From positions 2,418,001-2,482,000 of the forward strand of contig CBDHHN010000004.1 in assembly GCA_965263455.1 (NCBI GenBank): a stretch of 64,000 nucleotides of DNA, written 5' to 3'. The position numbers were made by a program, and so were the translations under genes. Position 1 is the first letter of the stretch. Every line of letters starts with the position of its first letter. The stretch is from CADEDH01 sp965263455 (GTDB taxonomy: Bacteria; Actinomycetota; Acidimicrobiia; Acidimicrobiales; SZUA-35). Under the pieces are notes generated by a model. The model did not search any database. It saw nothing but the letters and a program-made list of their open reading frames with translations, and was not told the DNA's origin. This document shows, one piece after another, positions 1 to 6,757 of the stretch.

Positions 1-131
1 TCCTCGAGGTGGTCGAGGGGGGCGTCCACGGCTTCGACCTGCTGTTCTCGGCCATCGACTCGGGCCCGGCCCGGGCCTTCCGCCGCAGTCAGTTCGACTT
101 CCTGGCCACCCACCTCGGGCTGGCCCGCTGA
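1..131 (+). CDS. C-terminal end of an alpha/beta-hydrolase (partial)
   Basis: An open frame enters from the left edge and stops at a TGA at 129-131, giving about 42 residues that end in THLGLAR. The segment EVVEGGVHGFDLLF resembles the region around the catalytic histidine (HGF) of HSL-type alpha/beta-hydrolases (esterase/lipase). In those proteins a helix of this kind follows and closes the protein. The rest of the gene lies outside the window, so the substrate cannot be judged. It converges on the PHA depolymerase gene, with 43 bp between the two stops. Confidence 0.5.
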   Translation, partial: LEVVEGGVHGFDLLFSAIDSGPARAFRRSQFDFLATHLGLAR

Positions 132-174
132 CCTCGGCCGTTCCGCCGGCGCCGTCCCGGCGGACGACGTCGTC

Positions 175-990
175 TCAGCGGTCGAGGAAGACCCGGATCC
201 GCTCGGCCGTCTCCTCGCCCTTGACGAACACGAACAGGTGGCCGGCCCCGGGGAGCACCTGCAGTTCGGCGTCGGGGAGTCGAGCGGCCAGGATGCGGCC
301 GTTGGCCACCGGAATGATGGGGTCGTCGTCCCCGGCCAGGACCAGGGCCGGTGCCTTGACCGTGTGGAGCCAGGGCAGGCTCGACCACGTCTGGACGGCC
401 AGGAGCTGGTAGGCGTAGCCGAGGGTCGTCGGCGGGCGGGTCGAGCGCAGGTGGGCGTGCTCGTCGAGCAGGTCGGGGTGCTCGGCGATGGCACCGCCGT
501 AGAGCACCGGGGCGATCCGGCGCAGGTACTCGGGGGAGTGGTAGCGCAGCGGCGACATCAGGATCGACAGGGCCAGGGGACGGCCCGGGATCGAGCCCCA
601 GCCCGGCATGGTGGCGCACAGTACGAGGCGGCGGACGAGGTCGGGTCGGCGCCGGGCCAGTTCCTGGGCCAGGGCCCCACCCCAGGACACGCCGAGCACA
701 TCGACCCGGTCGTGACCCAACCGGTCGACCAGGCCGCCGACGGTTCGGGCCAGGGCCCGCATCGAGAGCGGTTTGGCCGGGGTCGAGCTTCCGCCGACGC
801 CGGGGGCGTCGAAGGCGATCGTCTCCCGGTCGGCCAGGTGGCGCCGCAGGGGTTCGAACAGCTCCCCGGTGGCGCCGATGCCGTTGATCAGCAGCAGGGG
901 CCGGCCCTGGCCCGCTCGCTGGACCAGGACCCGGAGTCGTTGCGACCCGATGTTGACGGTGCGCTCGGACACCGGATTGCGGATTCTCAC
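175..990 (-). CDS. phaZ: PHA depolymerase, intracellular type (alpha/beta-hydrolase)
   Basis: This 271-residue alpha/beta-hydrolase fits the intracellular medium-chain PHA depolymerase family, which hydrolyses stored polyhydroxyalkanoate to hydroxy acids. The N-terminal region has NGIGA and FDAPGVGGS (residues 36-68), close to the family hallmark. The nucleophile elbow is GVSWGG with Ser102; the acid is in GDDDP (about 220-224) and the base is His251 in GAGHLF. It lies 59 bp downstream of the PHA synthase gene on the same strand, which supports the assignment over a generic hydrolase. The start is taken as GTG at 990; GTG at 972 is an alternative and neither has a clear ribosome site. Family match and context are both strong; the preferred chain length of the polymer cannot be read. 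Confidence 0.8.
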   Translation of the reverse strand: MRIRNPVSERTVNIGSQRLRVLVQRAGQGRPLLLINGIGATGELFEPLRRHLADRETIAFDAPGVGGSSTPAKPLSMRALARTVGGLVDRLGHDRVDVLGVSWGGALAQELARRRPDLVRRLVLCATMPGWGSIPGRPLALSILMSPLRYHSPEYLRRIAPVLYGGAIAEHPDLLDEHAHLRSTRPPTTLGYAYQLLAVQTWSSLPWLHTVKAPALVLAGDDDPIIPVANGRILAARLPDAELQVLPGAGHLFVFVKGEETAERIRVFLDR

Positions 991-1049
991 CGCCGCAAGC
1001 TTGGATGACGCCCAGGACGCCGGTCCAGCCCGCAGGAGGGCGTCGGTCC

Positions 1050-2807
1050 TCAATCGAGCACGTAGTCGCCCGGGGCCGGGGCCAGCACCGGGTGGTCGGG
1101 ATGCCCCAGCTCGGCCGGGGCGTCGACCAGCTTCCCGGCCCGGGGGGCCAGCCACTCGGTCCAGTTGTCCCACCAGCTCCCGGCCGAGGTCGAGGCCCCC
1201 TCCAGCCAGGTGTCGGGGTCGACCCCGATCTCGTCGGCTGCCGGGTTGGTGTGGAACGACCCCTTGGGGTTGCCCGAGGGGTTCACCAGGGCCTGGATGT
1301 GGCCCTGGGAGCTGAGGACGAACGTCGACGGGCCACCGAGGAGGGCCACCGACTCGTAGCAGGCCTTCCACGGGGTGATGTGGTCGGTCACCGCCCCCAC
1401 GACGTAGTTCTCGACCTCGACCGCCCCGAGATCGATCGGGACACCCTTGACCGTCAGGCAGCCGGGCCGGGTCAGTTCGTTGTCGGCGGCGATGGCGAGG
1501 AAGTCCTGGTGCAGACCGGCCGGGAGGTTGGTCGAGTCGACGTTCCAGGCCAGCACGTCGAACGCCGGAGGCTTGCGGCCGTGGAGGTAGTTGTTGACCC
1601 AGTAGTTCCAGACCAGGTCGTTGGGTCGCAGCCAGGCGAAGGTGCGGGACAGCTCCTGCCCGGAGAGGACACCGGTCAGCGCCGTCTGGGCTCGCATGAG
1701 CTGGACGGTGGCCGGGTTGAGCATCGCCCCCATGGTCGACGGGGTGGCCCAGTCGAGGATGGTGACGAGCAGGGTGAGGGTGTTGAGCCGGGGGTCGTCG
1801 GTGGCGGCCAGGTACCCGGCCAGGGCGGAGGAGGTGATGCCCCCGGCGCAGACGCCGAGGAGGTTCACGTCGTCGGCCGTGGTCACAGTCCGGGCCACGT
1901 CGACGGCGTCGCTCACGGCGTCGACGTACGTGTCGAGGTTCCAGGCCCGGTGCTCGGGGCCGGGGTTGCGCCAGCTGATCATGAACACCTGCTGGCCCTG
2001 GGCCACGAGGTGTTCGGCCAGGCTGCGCCCGGGGGCCAGGTCGAGCACGTAGTACTTGTTGATCTGGGGCGGGACGACCACCACCGGCCGCTCGTGGACC
2101 TGGTCGGTGGTGGGCCGGTAGTGCAGCAGCTCGAACAGCTCGTGGCGGTGGACGACGGCCCCCGGGGTGGCGGCGATGGTCTCCCCGGCGCGGAACGGTT
2201 CGCGGTCGACCATCGCCGGCATGGCCCCGTTGTGGACCAGGTCGTCGAGCAGGTGGCGGGTGCCTCGCACCAGGCTCCGGCCCCGGCTCCGCCACGCTTC
2301 CTTCAGGGCGCTGGGGTTGCCCATGAGGTGGTTGGTCGGGGCCAGCGAGCTGGTGATGATTCCGGCCAGGAACTCGACCTGGAGCTTGGTCGTCTCGTCG
2401 AGTTCGAGATCGTCGATGATCTCGGTCAGGCGTCGCTCGTTGGCCAGGTGGGCCTGGGCCAAACGCCGAAAGAGGGGGTTGTCGGCGAACCAGCTGTCGC
2501 CGAAACGGCGGTCCTTGGGGTCGGGCTTGATGTCGGCCGAACCGAGGGCGATGCGGAGGTGATCGAGGCCCAGCTCGAACAGGTGTCGGCTCATGACGGC
2601 GGGCTGGGAGGCCAGGCGCCCCATCAGCTCCGAACGGGCCGCCACCTGGTCCTCCGCCCCCAGGGCGCCGAGGGTGGCGGCCTTGGTCAGGGCGTCGATG
2701 GTGGCTTCCAGGATCTCGAGATCGGCGTCCAGGGGATGGCGTTCGTCGTCGGGCTCCGGGGCGGTCGGATCGGAGTCGGTGGACGAGGAGCGGGTGGCGG
2801 TTGCCAT
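1050..2807 (-). CDS. phaC: Poly(3-hydroxyalkanoate) synthase
   Basis: A 585-residue PHA synthase that polymerises 3-hydroxyacyl-CoA on the surface of storage granules. The lipase-like box is GVCAGG with the catalytic Cys320; the other triad members are Asp475 (in GAVTDHITPW) and His503 (in SSQGHIQALVNP). The motif INKYYVLDLAPGRS (249-262) before the active site is typical of class I/II enzymes, and the length fits. The ATG at 2807 is chosen because the next ATG upstream (2969) would add an unrelated 54 residues across the promoter; AGG-rich sequence precedes 2807. It is the first gene of a phaC-phaZ unit and is divergent from a TetR gene 170 bp away, an arrangement in which TetR commonly controls phaC. 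Confidence 0.92.
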   Translation of the reverse strand: MATATRSSSTDSDPTAPEPDDERHPLDADLEILEATIDALTKAATLGALGAEDQVAARSELMGRLASQPAVMSRHLFELGLDHLRIALGSADIKPDPKDRRFGDSWFADNPLFRRLAQAHLANERRLTEIIDDLELDETTKLQVEFLAGIITSSLAPTNHLMGNPSALKEAWRSRGRSLVRGTRHLLDDLVHNGAMPAMVDREPFRAGETIAATPGAVVHRHELFELLHYRPTTDQVHERPVVVVPPQINKYYVLDLAPGRSLAEHLVAQGQQVFMISWRNPGPEHRAWNLDTYVDAVSDAVDVARTVTTADDVNLLGVCAGGITSSALAGYLAATDDPRLNTLTLLVTILDWATPSTMGAMLNPATVQLMRAQTALTGVLSGQELSRTFAWLRPNDLVWNYWVNNYLHGRKPPAFDVLAWNVDSTNLPAGLHQDFLAIAADNELTRPGCLTVKGVPIDLGAVEVENYVVGAVTDHITPWKACYESVALLGGPSTFVLSSQGHIQALVNPSGNPKGSFHTNPAADEIGVDPDTWLEGASTSAGSWWDNWTEWLAPRAGKLVDAPAELGHPDHPVLAPAPGDYVLD

Positions 2808-2912
2808 AGGGAAAGCCTCGGTGCTGTGACGGGCGGCATAGTTCGAACACCGATCAGCGTTGACCAGATGCTTTCGGCCATCCAAGCAATTTTGCATACA
2901 AGCGTCAATTGT

Positions 2913-2933
2913 GATGGTTCGATAGTTTCCATC
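2913..2933. promoter_or_regulatory. Inverted repeat between phaC and tetR, candidate operator
   Basis: The AT-richer divergent intergenic region contains GATGG and CCATC arms separated by 11 bp (2913-2917 and 2929-2933). TetR proteins often bind such repeats between their own gene and a divergent target. The perfect arms are only 5 bp, so the evidence is weak. Confidence 0.3.
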
Positions 2934-2977
2934 GTTCGTGTTGATGGGTGGGCCGGCGTTCGGGTACACAGGGACCC

Positions 2978-3673
2978 GTGACCGAACACGGCTACTCCGG
3001 CAAGCGATCCCGAACCCGGCGCCGCCTGATCGAGGCCGGGTACGCCGTCGTCGCCGACCGCGGTGTCCAGGGGGCGACCGTGGCGTTGGTGGCGGCTGAG
3101 GCCGAGGTCTCGGCCGGGACCGTCTACAACCACTTCGCCTCCCTGGCCGACCTGATCGACGCCGTCACCGCCGAGTTGCTGGGCGCTCTGGGCCAAGGCG
3201 ACGCCCGACTGGGCGCCGGTCCGCACGACGCCGCGGCCCGGGCCGCCGTCGGGGCCCGGCGTCTCCTGGCTCTGGTGGCCGACGATCGACGGGCCGCCGC
3301 CGCCCTGGTCGCCCTGGTGCCGTCGGTGCCGGAGTTCCGGGCCGGGGTCCGCGCCCTGATCGCCGACGCCGTGGCCGCCGGGCTCGAGGCCGGCCGGTTC
3401 CGGGTGGTCGAGGTCGACACCGTGGCCGACGCCGCCCTCGGGGCGCTGGTGCAGTGGATCCGCACCGATCTCCAGGCCGAGGGCCCGCCGCCGTTGGCCC
3501 GGCCCCGGATCGAGGTGCTGATGGCCATGCTCGGCCTCGATCCGGCCGAGGTCGAGGTCGTCCTCGAAGGGGTCCTGGGCGGCGGGGGGAACGAAGCCGC
3601 CGATGAGGACGTCGGCGGCGGGTCGTCGGTCGAGGGCACCGCCGTTCGCCGCGGTGAGCTCGTGGTCGACTAG
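2978..3673 (+). CDS. TetR-family transcriptional regulator
   Basis: A 231-residue TetR-type repressor or activator. Residues 10-56 form the DNA-binding three-helix unit, with RRRLIEAGYAVVADRG followed by the recognition segment VSAGTVYNHFASLADL. The rest is helical and Ala-rich, as expected for a ligand-binding domain. GTG at 2978 is preferred over GTG 2948 because the HTH then begins near residue 10, as usual; TACACA 7 bp upstream could be a -10 for a leaderless message. It is divergent from phaC, so a PhaD-like role in PHA gene control is a reasonable inference. The ligand is unknown. Confidence 0.8.
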   Translation: MTEHGYSGKRSRTRRRLIEAGYAVVADRGVQGATVALVAAEAEVSAGTVYNHFASLADLIDAVTAELLGALGQGDARLGAGPHDAAARAAVGARRLLALVADDRRAAAALVALVPSVPEFRAGVRALIADAVAAGLEAGRFRVVEVDTVADAALGALVQWIRTDLQAEGPPPLARPRIEVLMAMLGLDPAEVEVVLEGVLGGGGNEAADEDVGGGSSVEGTAVRRGELVVD

Positions 3674-3713
3674 GGCCAGGTCCGCCATCGACGGCGGGGC
3701 CCGACTGGTCGAC

Positions 3714-3752
3714 CCTCAGCTCTCGGCCTCAGCTCTCGGCCTCAGCTCTCGG
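3714..3752. repeat. 13-bp tandem repeat, three exact copies
   Basis: CCTCAGCTCTCGG occurs at 3714-3726, 3727-3739 and 3740-3752. The last copy overlaps the final codons and TGA stop of the XRE gene on the minus strand, so each further copy repeats the stop downstream of the gene. Copy-number change would not alter the protein. Confidence 0.95.
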
Positions 3753-4128
3753 CGTCACCCACGAAGCTCCGATAGACCCCGAGCAGGGCCGCCTTCTGTT
3801 CCTCGGTCAGGTGGGGGTCGGCGTGGACCGCCTCCACCACGGTGGGCACACCGTCGGGGTCGAGCAGGCCGGCGTACGACAGCAGCGTCTCGGCCCGGAC
3901 GTCGAGGGCTTCGGCCAACGCCTTGAGCACTCTGACCGACGGCTCGTGCAGGCCCCGTTCGAGCTGGCTGACGTAGGGATCGGAGACCTTGGTCAGCCGG
4001 GCCAGCTCCCGCTGGCTCAGCTCCATCACCTTGCGCTGGGCGCGAATGAACTCGCCCAGCGTCTCCAGGCCGGGATAGGCCGGAGGGCGTGGGCGAGTTC
4101 GGTCCGAGCGGGGTTGCCCCTCGCTCAC
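3742..4128 (-). CDS. XRE-family regulator coupled to the phasin-like gene
   Basis: A 128-residue protein with a Cro/CI-type HTH at about residues 18-75: LGEFIRAQRKVMELSQRELA, then KVSDPYVSQLERGLHEPS and the stabilising helix LKALAEALDV. The C-terminal tail (LTEEQKAALLGVYRSF) is helical. The GTG start at 4128 overlaps the TGA of the upstream phasin-like gene in a GTGA arrangement, so translation is probably coupled. Mycobacterial Rv0474, next to the lipid-droplet/adhesin gene hbhA, is a comparable XRE gene. The palindrome at 4458-4475 over the operon's -10 element is the obvious candidate target, which would make this an autorepressor of granule-protein synthesis (inference). Confidence 0.85.
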   Translation of the reverse strand: MSEGQPRSDRTRPRPPAYPGLETLGEFIRAQRKVMELSQRELARLTKVSDPYVSQLERGLHEPSVRVLKALAEALDVRAETLLSYAGLLDPDGVPTVVEAVHADPHLTEEQKAALLGVYRSFVGDAES

Positions 4129-4406
4129 TCGGCGTCGTCGGCCGACTGCCAGGGGGCGAGGAAGCGCAGGGTGAAGTCCTTGTTGGCCTCGTACAGGTCG
4201 CTCACGAACGAGAAGTAGGTCTCGGCCATCTCGACCGGGGTGGGCAGCGAGGCGAGCGGGGTGGGCAGGTCGCCCATCGAGGGCATGGCGCCGACGACGG
4301 TCTCGGCCAGCTGCTCGTTGTAGGAGAGGACCTGCTCCTGGGTGGAGCGGAGCTGCTCCAGCGAACGGGTCTGGAGGTCCTGGATGGTGCTGAGAACGGT
4401 GGTCAT
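4125..4406 (-). CDS. Small phasin-like granule-associated protein
   Basis: A 93-residue, largely helical amphipathic protein with no signal peptide. An N-terminal helix rich in Gln and Leu (residues 2-40) is followed by a Pro-containing linker (LPTPLASLPTPVE) and a second helix (AETYFSFVSDLYEANKDF). Size, composition and position beside phaC and phaZ suit a phasin, which coats PHA granules; sequence similarity to a named phasin family cannot be shown here. ATG 4406 has a GGAG ribosome site 8 bp upstream. The stop overlaps the start of the XRE gene. The promoter is unusually clear for this genome (see 4466-4495). Confidence 0.65.
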   Translation of the reverse strand: MTTVLSTIQDLQTRSLEQLRSTQEQVLSYNEQLAETVVGAMPSMGDLPTPLASLPTPVEMAETYFSFVSDLYEANKDFTLRFLAPWQSADDAE

Positions 4407-4457
4407 GACGGGCTCCGAGGGGTTCGGCGGCCGGACCTGCTGTCTCGGCCAAGGTTG

Positions 4458-4495
4458 TGCGTAACATAGTACGCAAATGCCGCTAGCAATTGCAA
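4458..4495 (-). promoter_or_regulatory. Phasin-XRE operon promoter with palindromic operator
   Basis: On the minus strand a TTGCAA -35 (4490-4495) is followed after 18 bp by a TACTAT -10 (4466-4471). An 18-bp inverted repeat with arms TGCGTA and TACGCA and a 6-bp spacer (4458-4475) covers the whole -10. This is a standard geometry for repression by a dimeric HTH protein, and the XRE protein encoded in the same operon is the likely binder. Confidence 0.7.
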
Positions 4496-4528
4496 CCACT
4501 AGATTCGGTGCAGTTCGCACCGCCGGGC

Positions 4529-4600
4529 ACGGGGCCCGGTACGGGGTCCGATGCGGGGCCCGATGCGCGGCCTGGTTGGGGGCCTGATTCGCGGTTCGGT
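4529..4600. repeat. Degenerate 12-bp tandem repeat, six units
   Basis: Six consecutive 12-bp units fit the consensus NCGGGGCCYGRT with one to four differences each (unit starts 4529, 4541, 4553, 4565, 4577 and 4589). The array lies in the non-coding space between the phasin operon promoter and the kinase gene at 4649. It is old enough to have diverged between units. Confidence 0.75.
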
Positions 4601-4636
4601 CCGCGCCGGGCCTCGACGATGACGATCGGCGGGGTT

Positions 4637-4642
4637 TAGCGT
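4637..4642 (+). promoter_or_regulatory. -10 element of a probable leaderless promoter
   Basis: TAGCGT lies 6 bp before the ATG at 4649 and no Shine-Dalgarno is present. Transcription from such a -10 would start at or next to the start codon. Confidence 0.5.
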
Positions 4643-4648
4643 CGGTTC

Positions 4649-5767
4649 ATGGTCACCACCGATGAGCCCGTCGATCCCTTCGCTGACGAGCCGCCGCCGG
4701 AGACGGCCGGGGTCCGCGCCGGCGAGGACCTGGCCTGGGACCGGATCGAGGCCCACCTCCGGGCCGGCCTCCCGTCCGAACTGACCGACGGACCCTTCGC
4801 CGTCGACCAGTTCCCCAACGGTGCGGCCAACCTGACCTACCTCATCGCCTTCGGCCCCACCGAACTCGTACTGCGACGACCCCCCTTCGGGACCATCGCC
4901 CCCGGGGCCCACGACATGAAGCGGGAGTACCGGGTCCTGTCCCGGCTGTGGCGACACTTCGACCGTGCCCCCCGGGCCCACCTGTTCTGCGACGATCCGG
5001 ACGTGGCCGGGGCCGACTTCTTCGTCATGGAGCGACGGCGGGGCGAGGTGGTGCGTGGCATCGTGCCCCCCTCGATGCGGGACCTGCCCGATGTCGGGCG
5101 GCGGCTCGGTCTGGCCCTGGTCGACGCCATCGCCGAGTTCCACCTGCTCGACCCCGTGGTCTGCGGTCTGGACGACCTGGGCCGGCCCGACGGTTTCGTC
5201 GAACGGCAGGTCGGGGGGTGGAAGAAGCGGTGGGACCTCGTCGCCGACCCGGTGTGGGACGAGGCCATGTCCGCCGTCCACGCCCGCCTGGCCGCCACCC
5301 TGCCCCCGGCCCAGCGGGTTTCGCTGGTCCACAACGACCTGAAGCTCGACAACGCCATGTTCGCCGCCGGGGATCCGGACCGGGTCATCGCCTTCTTCGA
5401 CTGGGACATGACGACGCTGGGCGATCCCCTGATCGACCTCGGCACGCTGCTCAACTACTGGCCCGACCCGGCCGACCCCGAGGGGGTCCGCCGGGCCAGT
5501 CACGAGGGTGAGAACCGGATGGGTCTGCCCTCCCGGGCCCAGGTGTGCGAGCGCTACGGGGCCGCCACCGGCCTCGACATGACCCGGGTCGCCTGGTACG
5601 AGGCCTTCGCCCAGTGGAAGACGGCGGTCGTCGTCCGTCAGCTCCACAAGCGCTGGCTCGACGGCGACTCGACCAACGAGCGCCACGCCACCGTGGCCGA
5701 CACCCTGGGAGCGCTGGTGGCCAGCGCCGCCGAGCTGCTGGGGATCGAGACGGCTCAGTCGGGGTAG
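4649..5767 (+). CDS. APH-like kinase family protein (ACAD10/11 type)
   Basis: A 372-residue protein-kinase-like fold of the aminoglycoside phosphotransferase/choline kinase superfamily. The nucleotide loop region is NGAANLTYLI (about 57-66), the catalytic loop is LVHNDLKLDN with Asp230, and the metal-binding motif is FFDWDMTTLGDP (Asp251/Asp253). These features match the subgroup related to the N-terminal domain of ACAD10/11, which phosphorylates 4-hydroxyacyl-CoA during hydroxy-acid catabolism, rather than drug-resistance enzymes. A role in hydroxy-acid or fatty-acid use would fit the nearby PHA genes but is inference. The start is supported by the adjacent TAGCGT element. The 3' end overlaps the DUF899 gene by 13 bp, tail to tail. 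Confidence 0.8.
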   Translation: MVTTDEPVDPFADEPPPETAGVRAGEDLAWDRIEAHLRAGLPSELTDGPFAVDQFPNGAANLTYLIAFGPTELVLRRPPFGTIAPGAHDMKREYRVLSRLWRHFDRAPRAHLFCDDPDVAGADFFVMERRRGEVVRGIVPPSMRDLPDVGRRLGLALVDAIAEFHLLDPVVCGLDDLGRPDGFVERQVGGWKKRWDLVADPVWDEAMSAVHARLAATLPPAQRVSLVHNDLKLDNAMFAAGDPDRVIAFFDWDMTTLGDPLIDLGTLLNYWPDPADPEGVRRASHEGENRMGLPSRAQVCERYGAATGLDMTRVAWYEAFAQWKTAVVVRQLHKRWLDGDSTNERHATVADTLGALVASAAELLGIETAQSG

Positions 5768-6492
5768 GCGTCGTGGCGATGGAGCCACGCCATCGTCCAC
5801 GGCAGGTCGGCCTCGTCCCGGCCCTTCGGGGTCAGATCGAGCAGGTGGTAGGTCCCGTTGAACAGGTCCAGGCCGCGGGCGAAGACCTGGTGGGTGAGAA
5901 AGACCCGCCGGCCGTCGCGGGCGAAGACGCTGACCCCCGGCGACTCCGACCCCATCGGGGCGGCGGTGCCCAGGTTGTAGGTGGTGTCGCCCGCCTCCAG
6001 CTGTTCGGGCGTGGCGCTGACCCCCAGGTCGACGTTGAACGAGGTGCGGCCGCTCGAATACCAGGGGAACGTCCAGCCCATCCGCCCCCGATAGGTCTCG
6101 ATCTGGTCGACCGACGCCCGCGACACGGCGGCGAAGGCGGTGTCGCGGTGGCGAAGGTGGATGTCGGTGCCGTTGTAGTTGTCGGCCCAGAACGAGCACG
6201 TCGGGCAACCCTCGTCACCCCAGTCGGGCCCGAACATGAAGTGGTACAGGATCAGCTGGCCGTGGGGGCCGAACAGGCCCGGCAGATCGGTCTCGCCGTC
6301 GGGCCCGTCGAACACGTAGGGCTCGGTGATCTCCAGCCACGGGAGCTCCCGCCGGGCCGCCGCCATGGCCTCCCGCTCCCTGGTGAAGGCCTTCTCCCGG
6401 GCCAGGTGGTCCCGGTGGGCCCGGAGCCAGTCGTCGCGGTCGACCACCTGCCGGTCGTCGGCCCGCAGGGTGGTCATCGGTAGGTCGCTCAT
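5755..6492 (-). CDS. DUF899 thioredoxin-fold protein
   Basis: A 245-residue protein of the DUF899 family (thioredoxin-like fold, function unproven). It carries a CPTC pair (Cys96, Cys99) in DEGCPTCSFWADN at the position of the thioredoxin active site. It also has the family segments LILYHFMFGPDW and FPWYSSGRTSFNVDLG, and ends with PWLHRHD-like sequence. It is probably a cytoplasmic thiol-redox or peroxide-related protein, which is inference from the fold. ATG 6492 has GAGGAG 7-12 bp upstream. It is monocistronic and divergent from the secreted phytase-like gene. Confidence 0.85.
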   Translation of the reverse strand: MSDLPMTTLRADDRQVVDRDDWLRAHRDHLAREKAFTREREAMAAARRELPWLEITEPYVFDGPDGETDLPGLFGPHGQLILYHFMFGPDWGDEGCPTCSFWADNYNGTDIHLRHRDTAFAAVSRASVDQIETYRGRMGWTFPWYSSGRTSFNVDLGVSATPEQLEAGDTTYNLGTAAPMGSESPGVSVFARDGRRVFLTHQVFARGLDLFNGTYHLLDLTPKGRDEADLPWTMAWLHRHDAYPD

Positions 6493-6670
6493 GGTGCGTG
6501 CTCCTCGTCGATCGTCGGGACCGCGGTCGGCCCGTTCGTCTACGACGACGACGAACGGCGGACCCCTGGTTGGACACCGTGGCCGGGATCTTCGGCAACC
6601 GGCATCGACGGTGCCCGGCCAGTCTGTCACCGCAGCTGCGGCCTGGGTCGATGTTCCCCATCGCGACCTT

Positions 6671-6692
6671 GTTCACCTTGTCGTCATCTGTT
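6671..6692 (+). promoter_or_regulatory. Pho-box-like 11-bp direct repeat
   Basis: GTTCACCTTGT is followed directly by CGTCATCTGTT, so TTCACC and GTCATC half-sites are 11 bp apart. This resembles the actinobacterial PhoP box (GTTCACC repeated every 11 bp) and lies 66 bp before a secreted phytase-like gene. GTTCACC also arises by chance in GC-rich DNA. Confidence 0.4.
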
Positions 6693-6757
6693 GGTGAAGG
6701 TGTGTGCAGACCGCACCACTAGGCACGAGGGGCGCAGATTCCCGATGGAGGTTGTCC

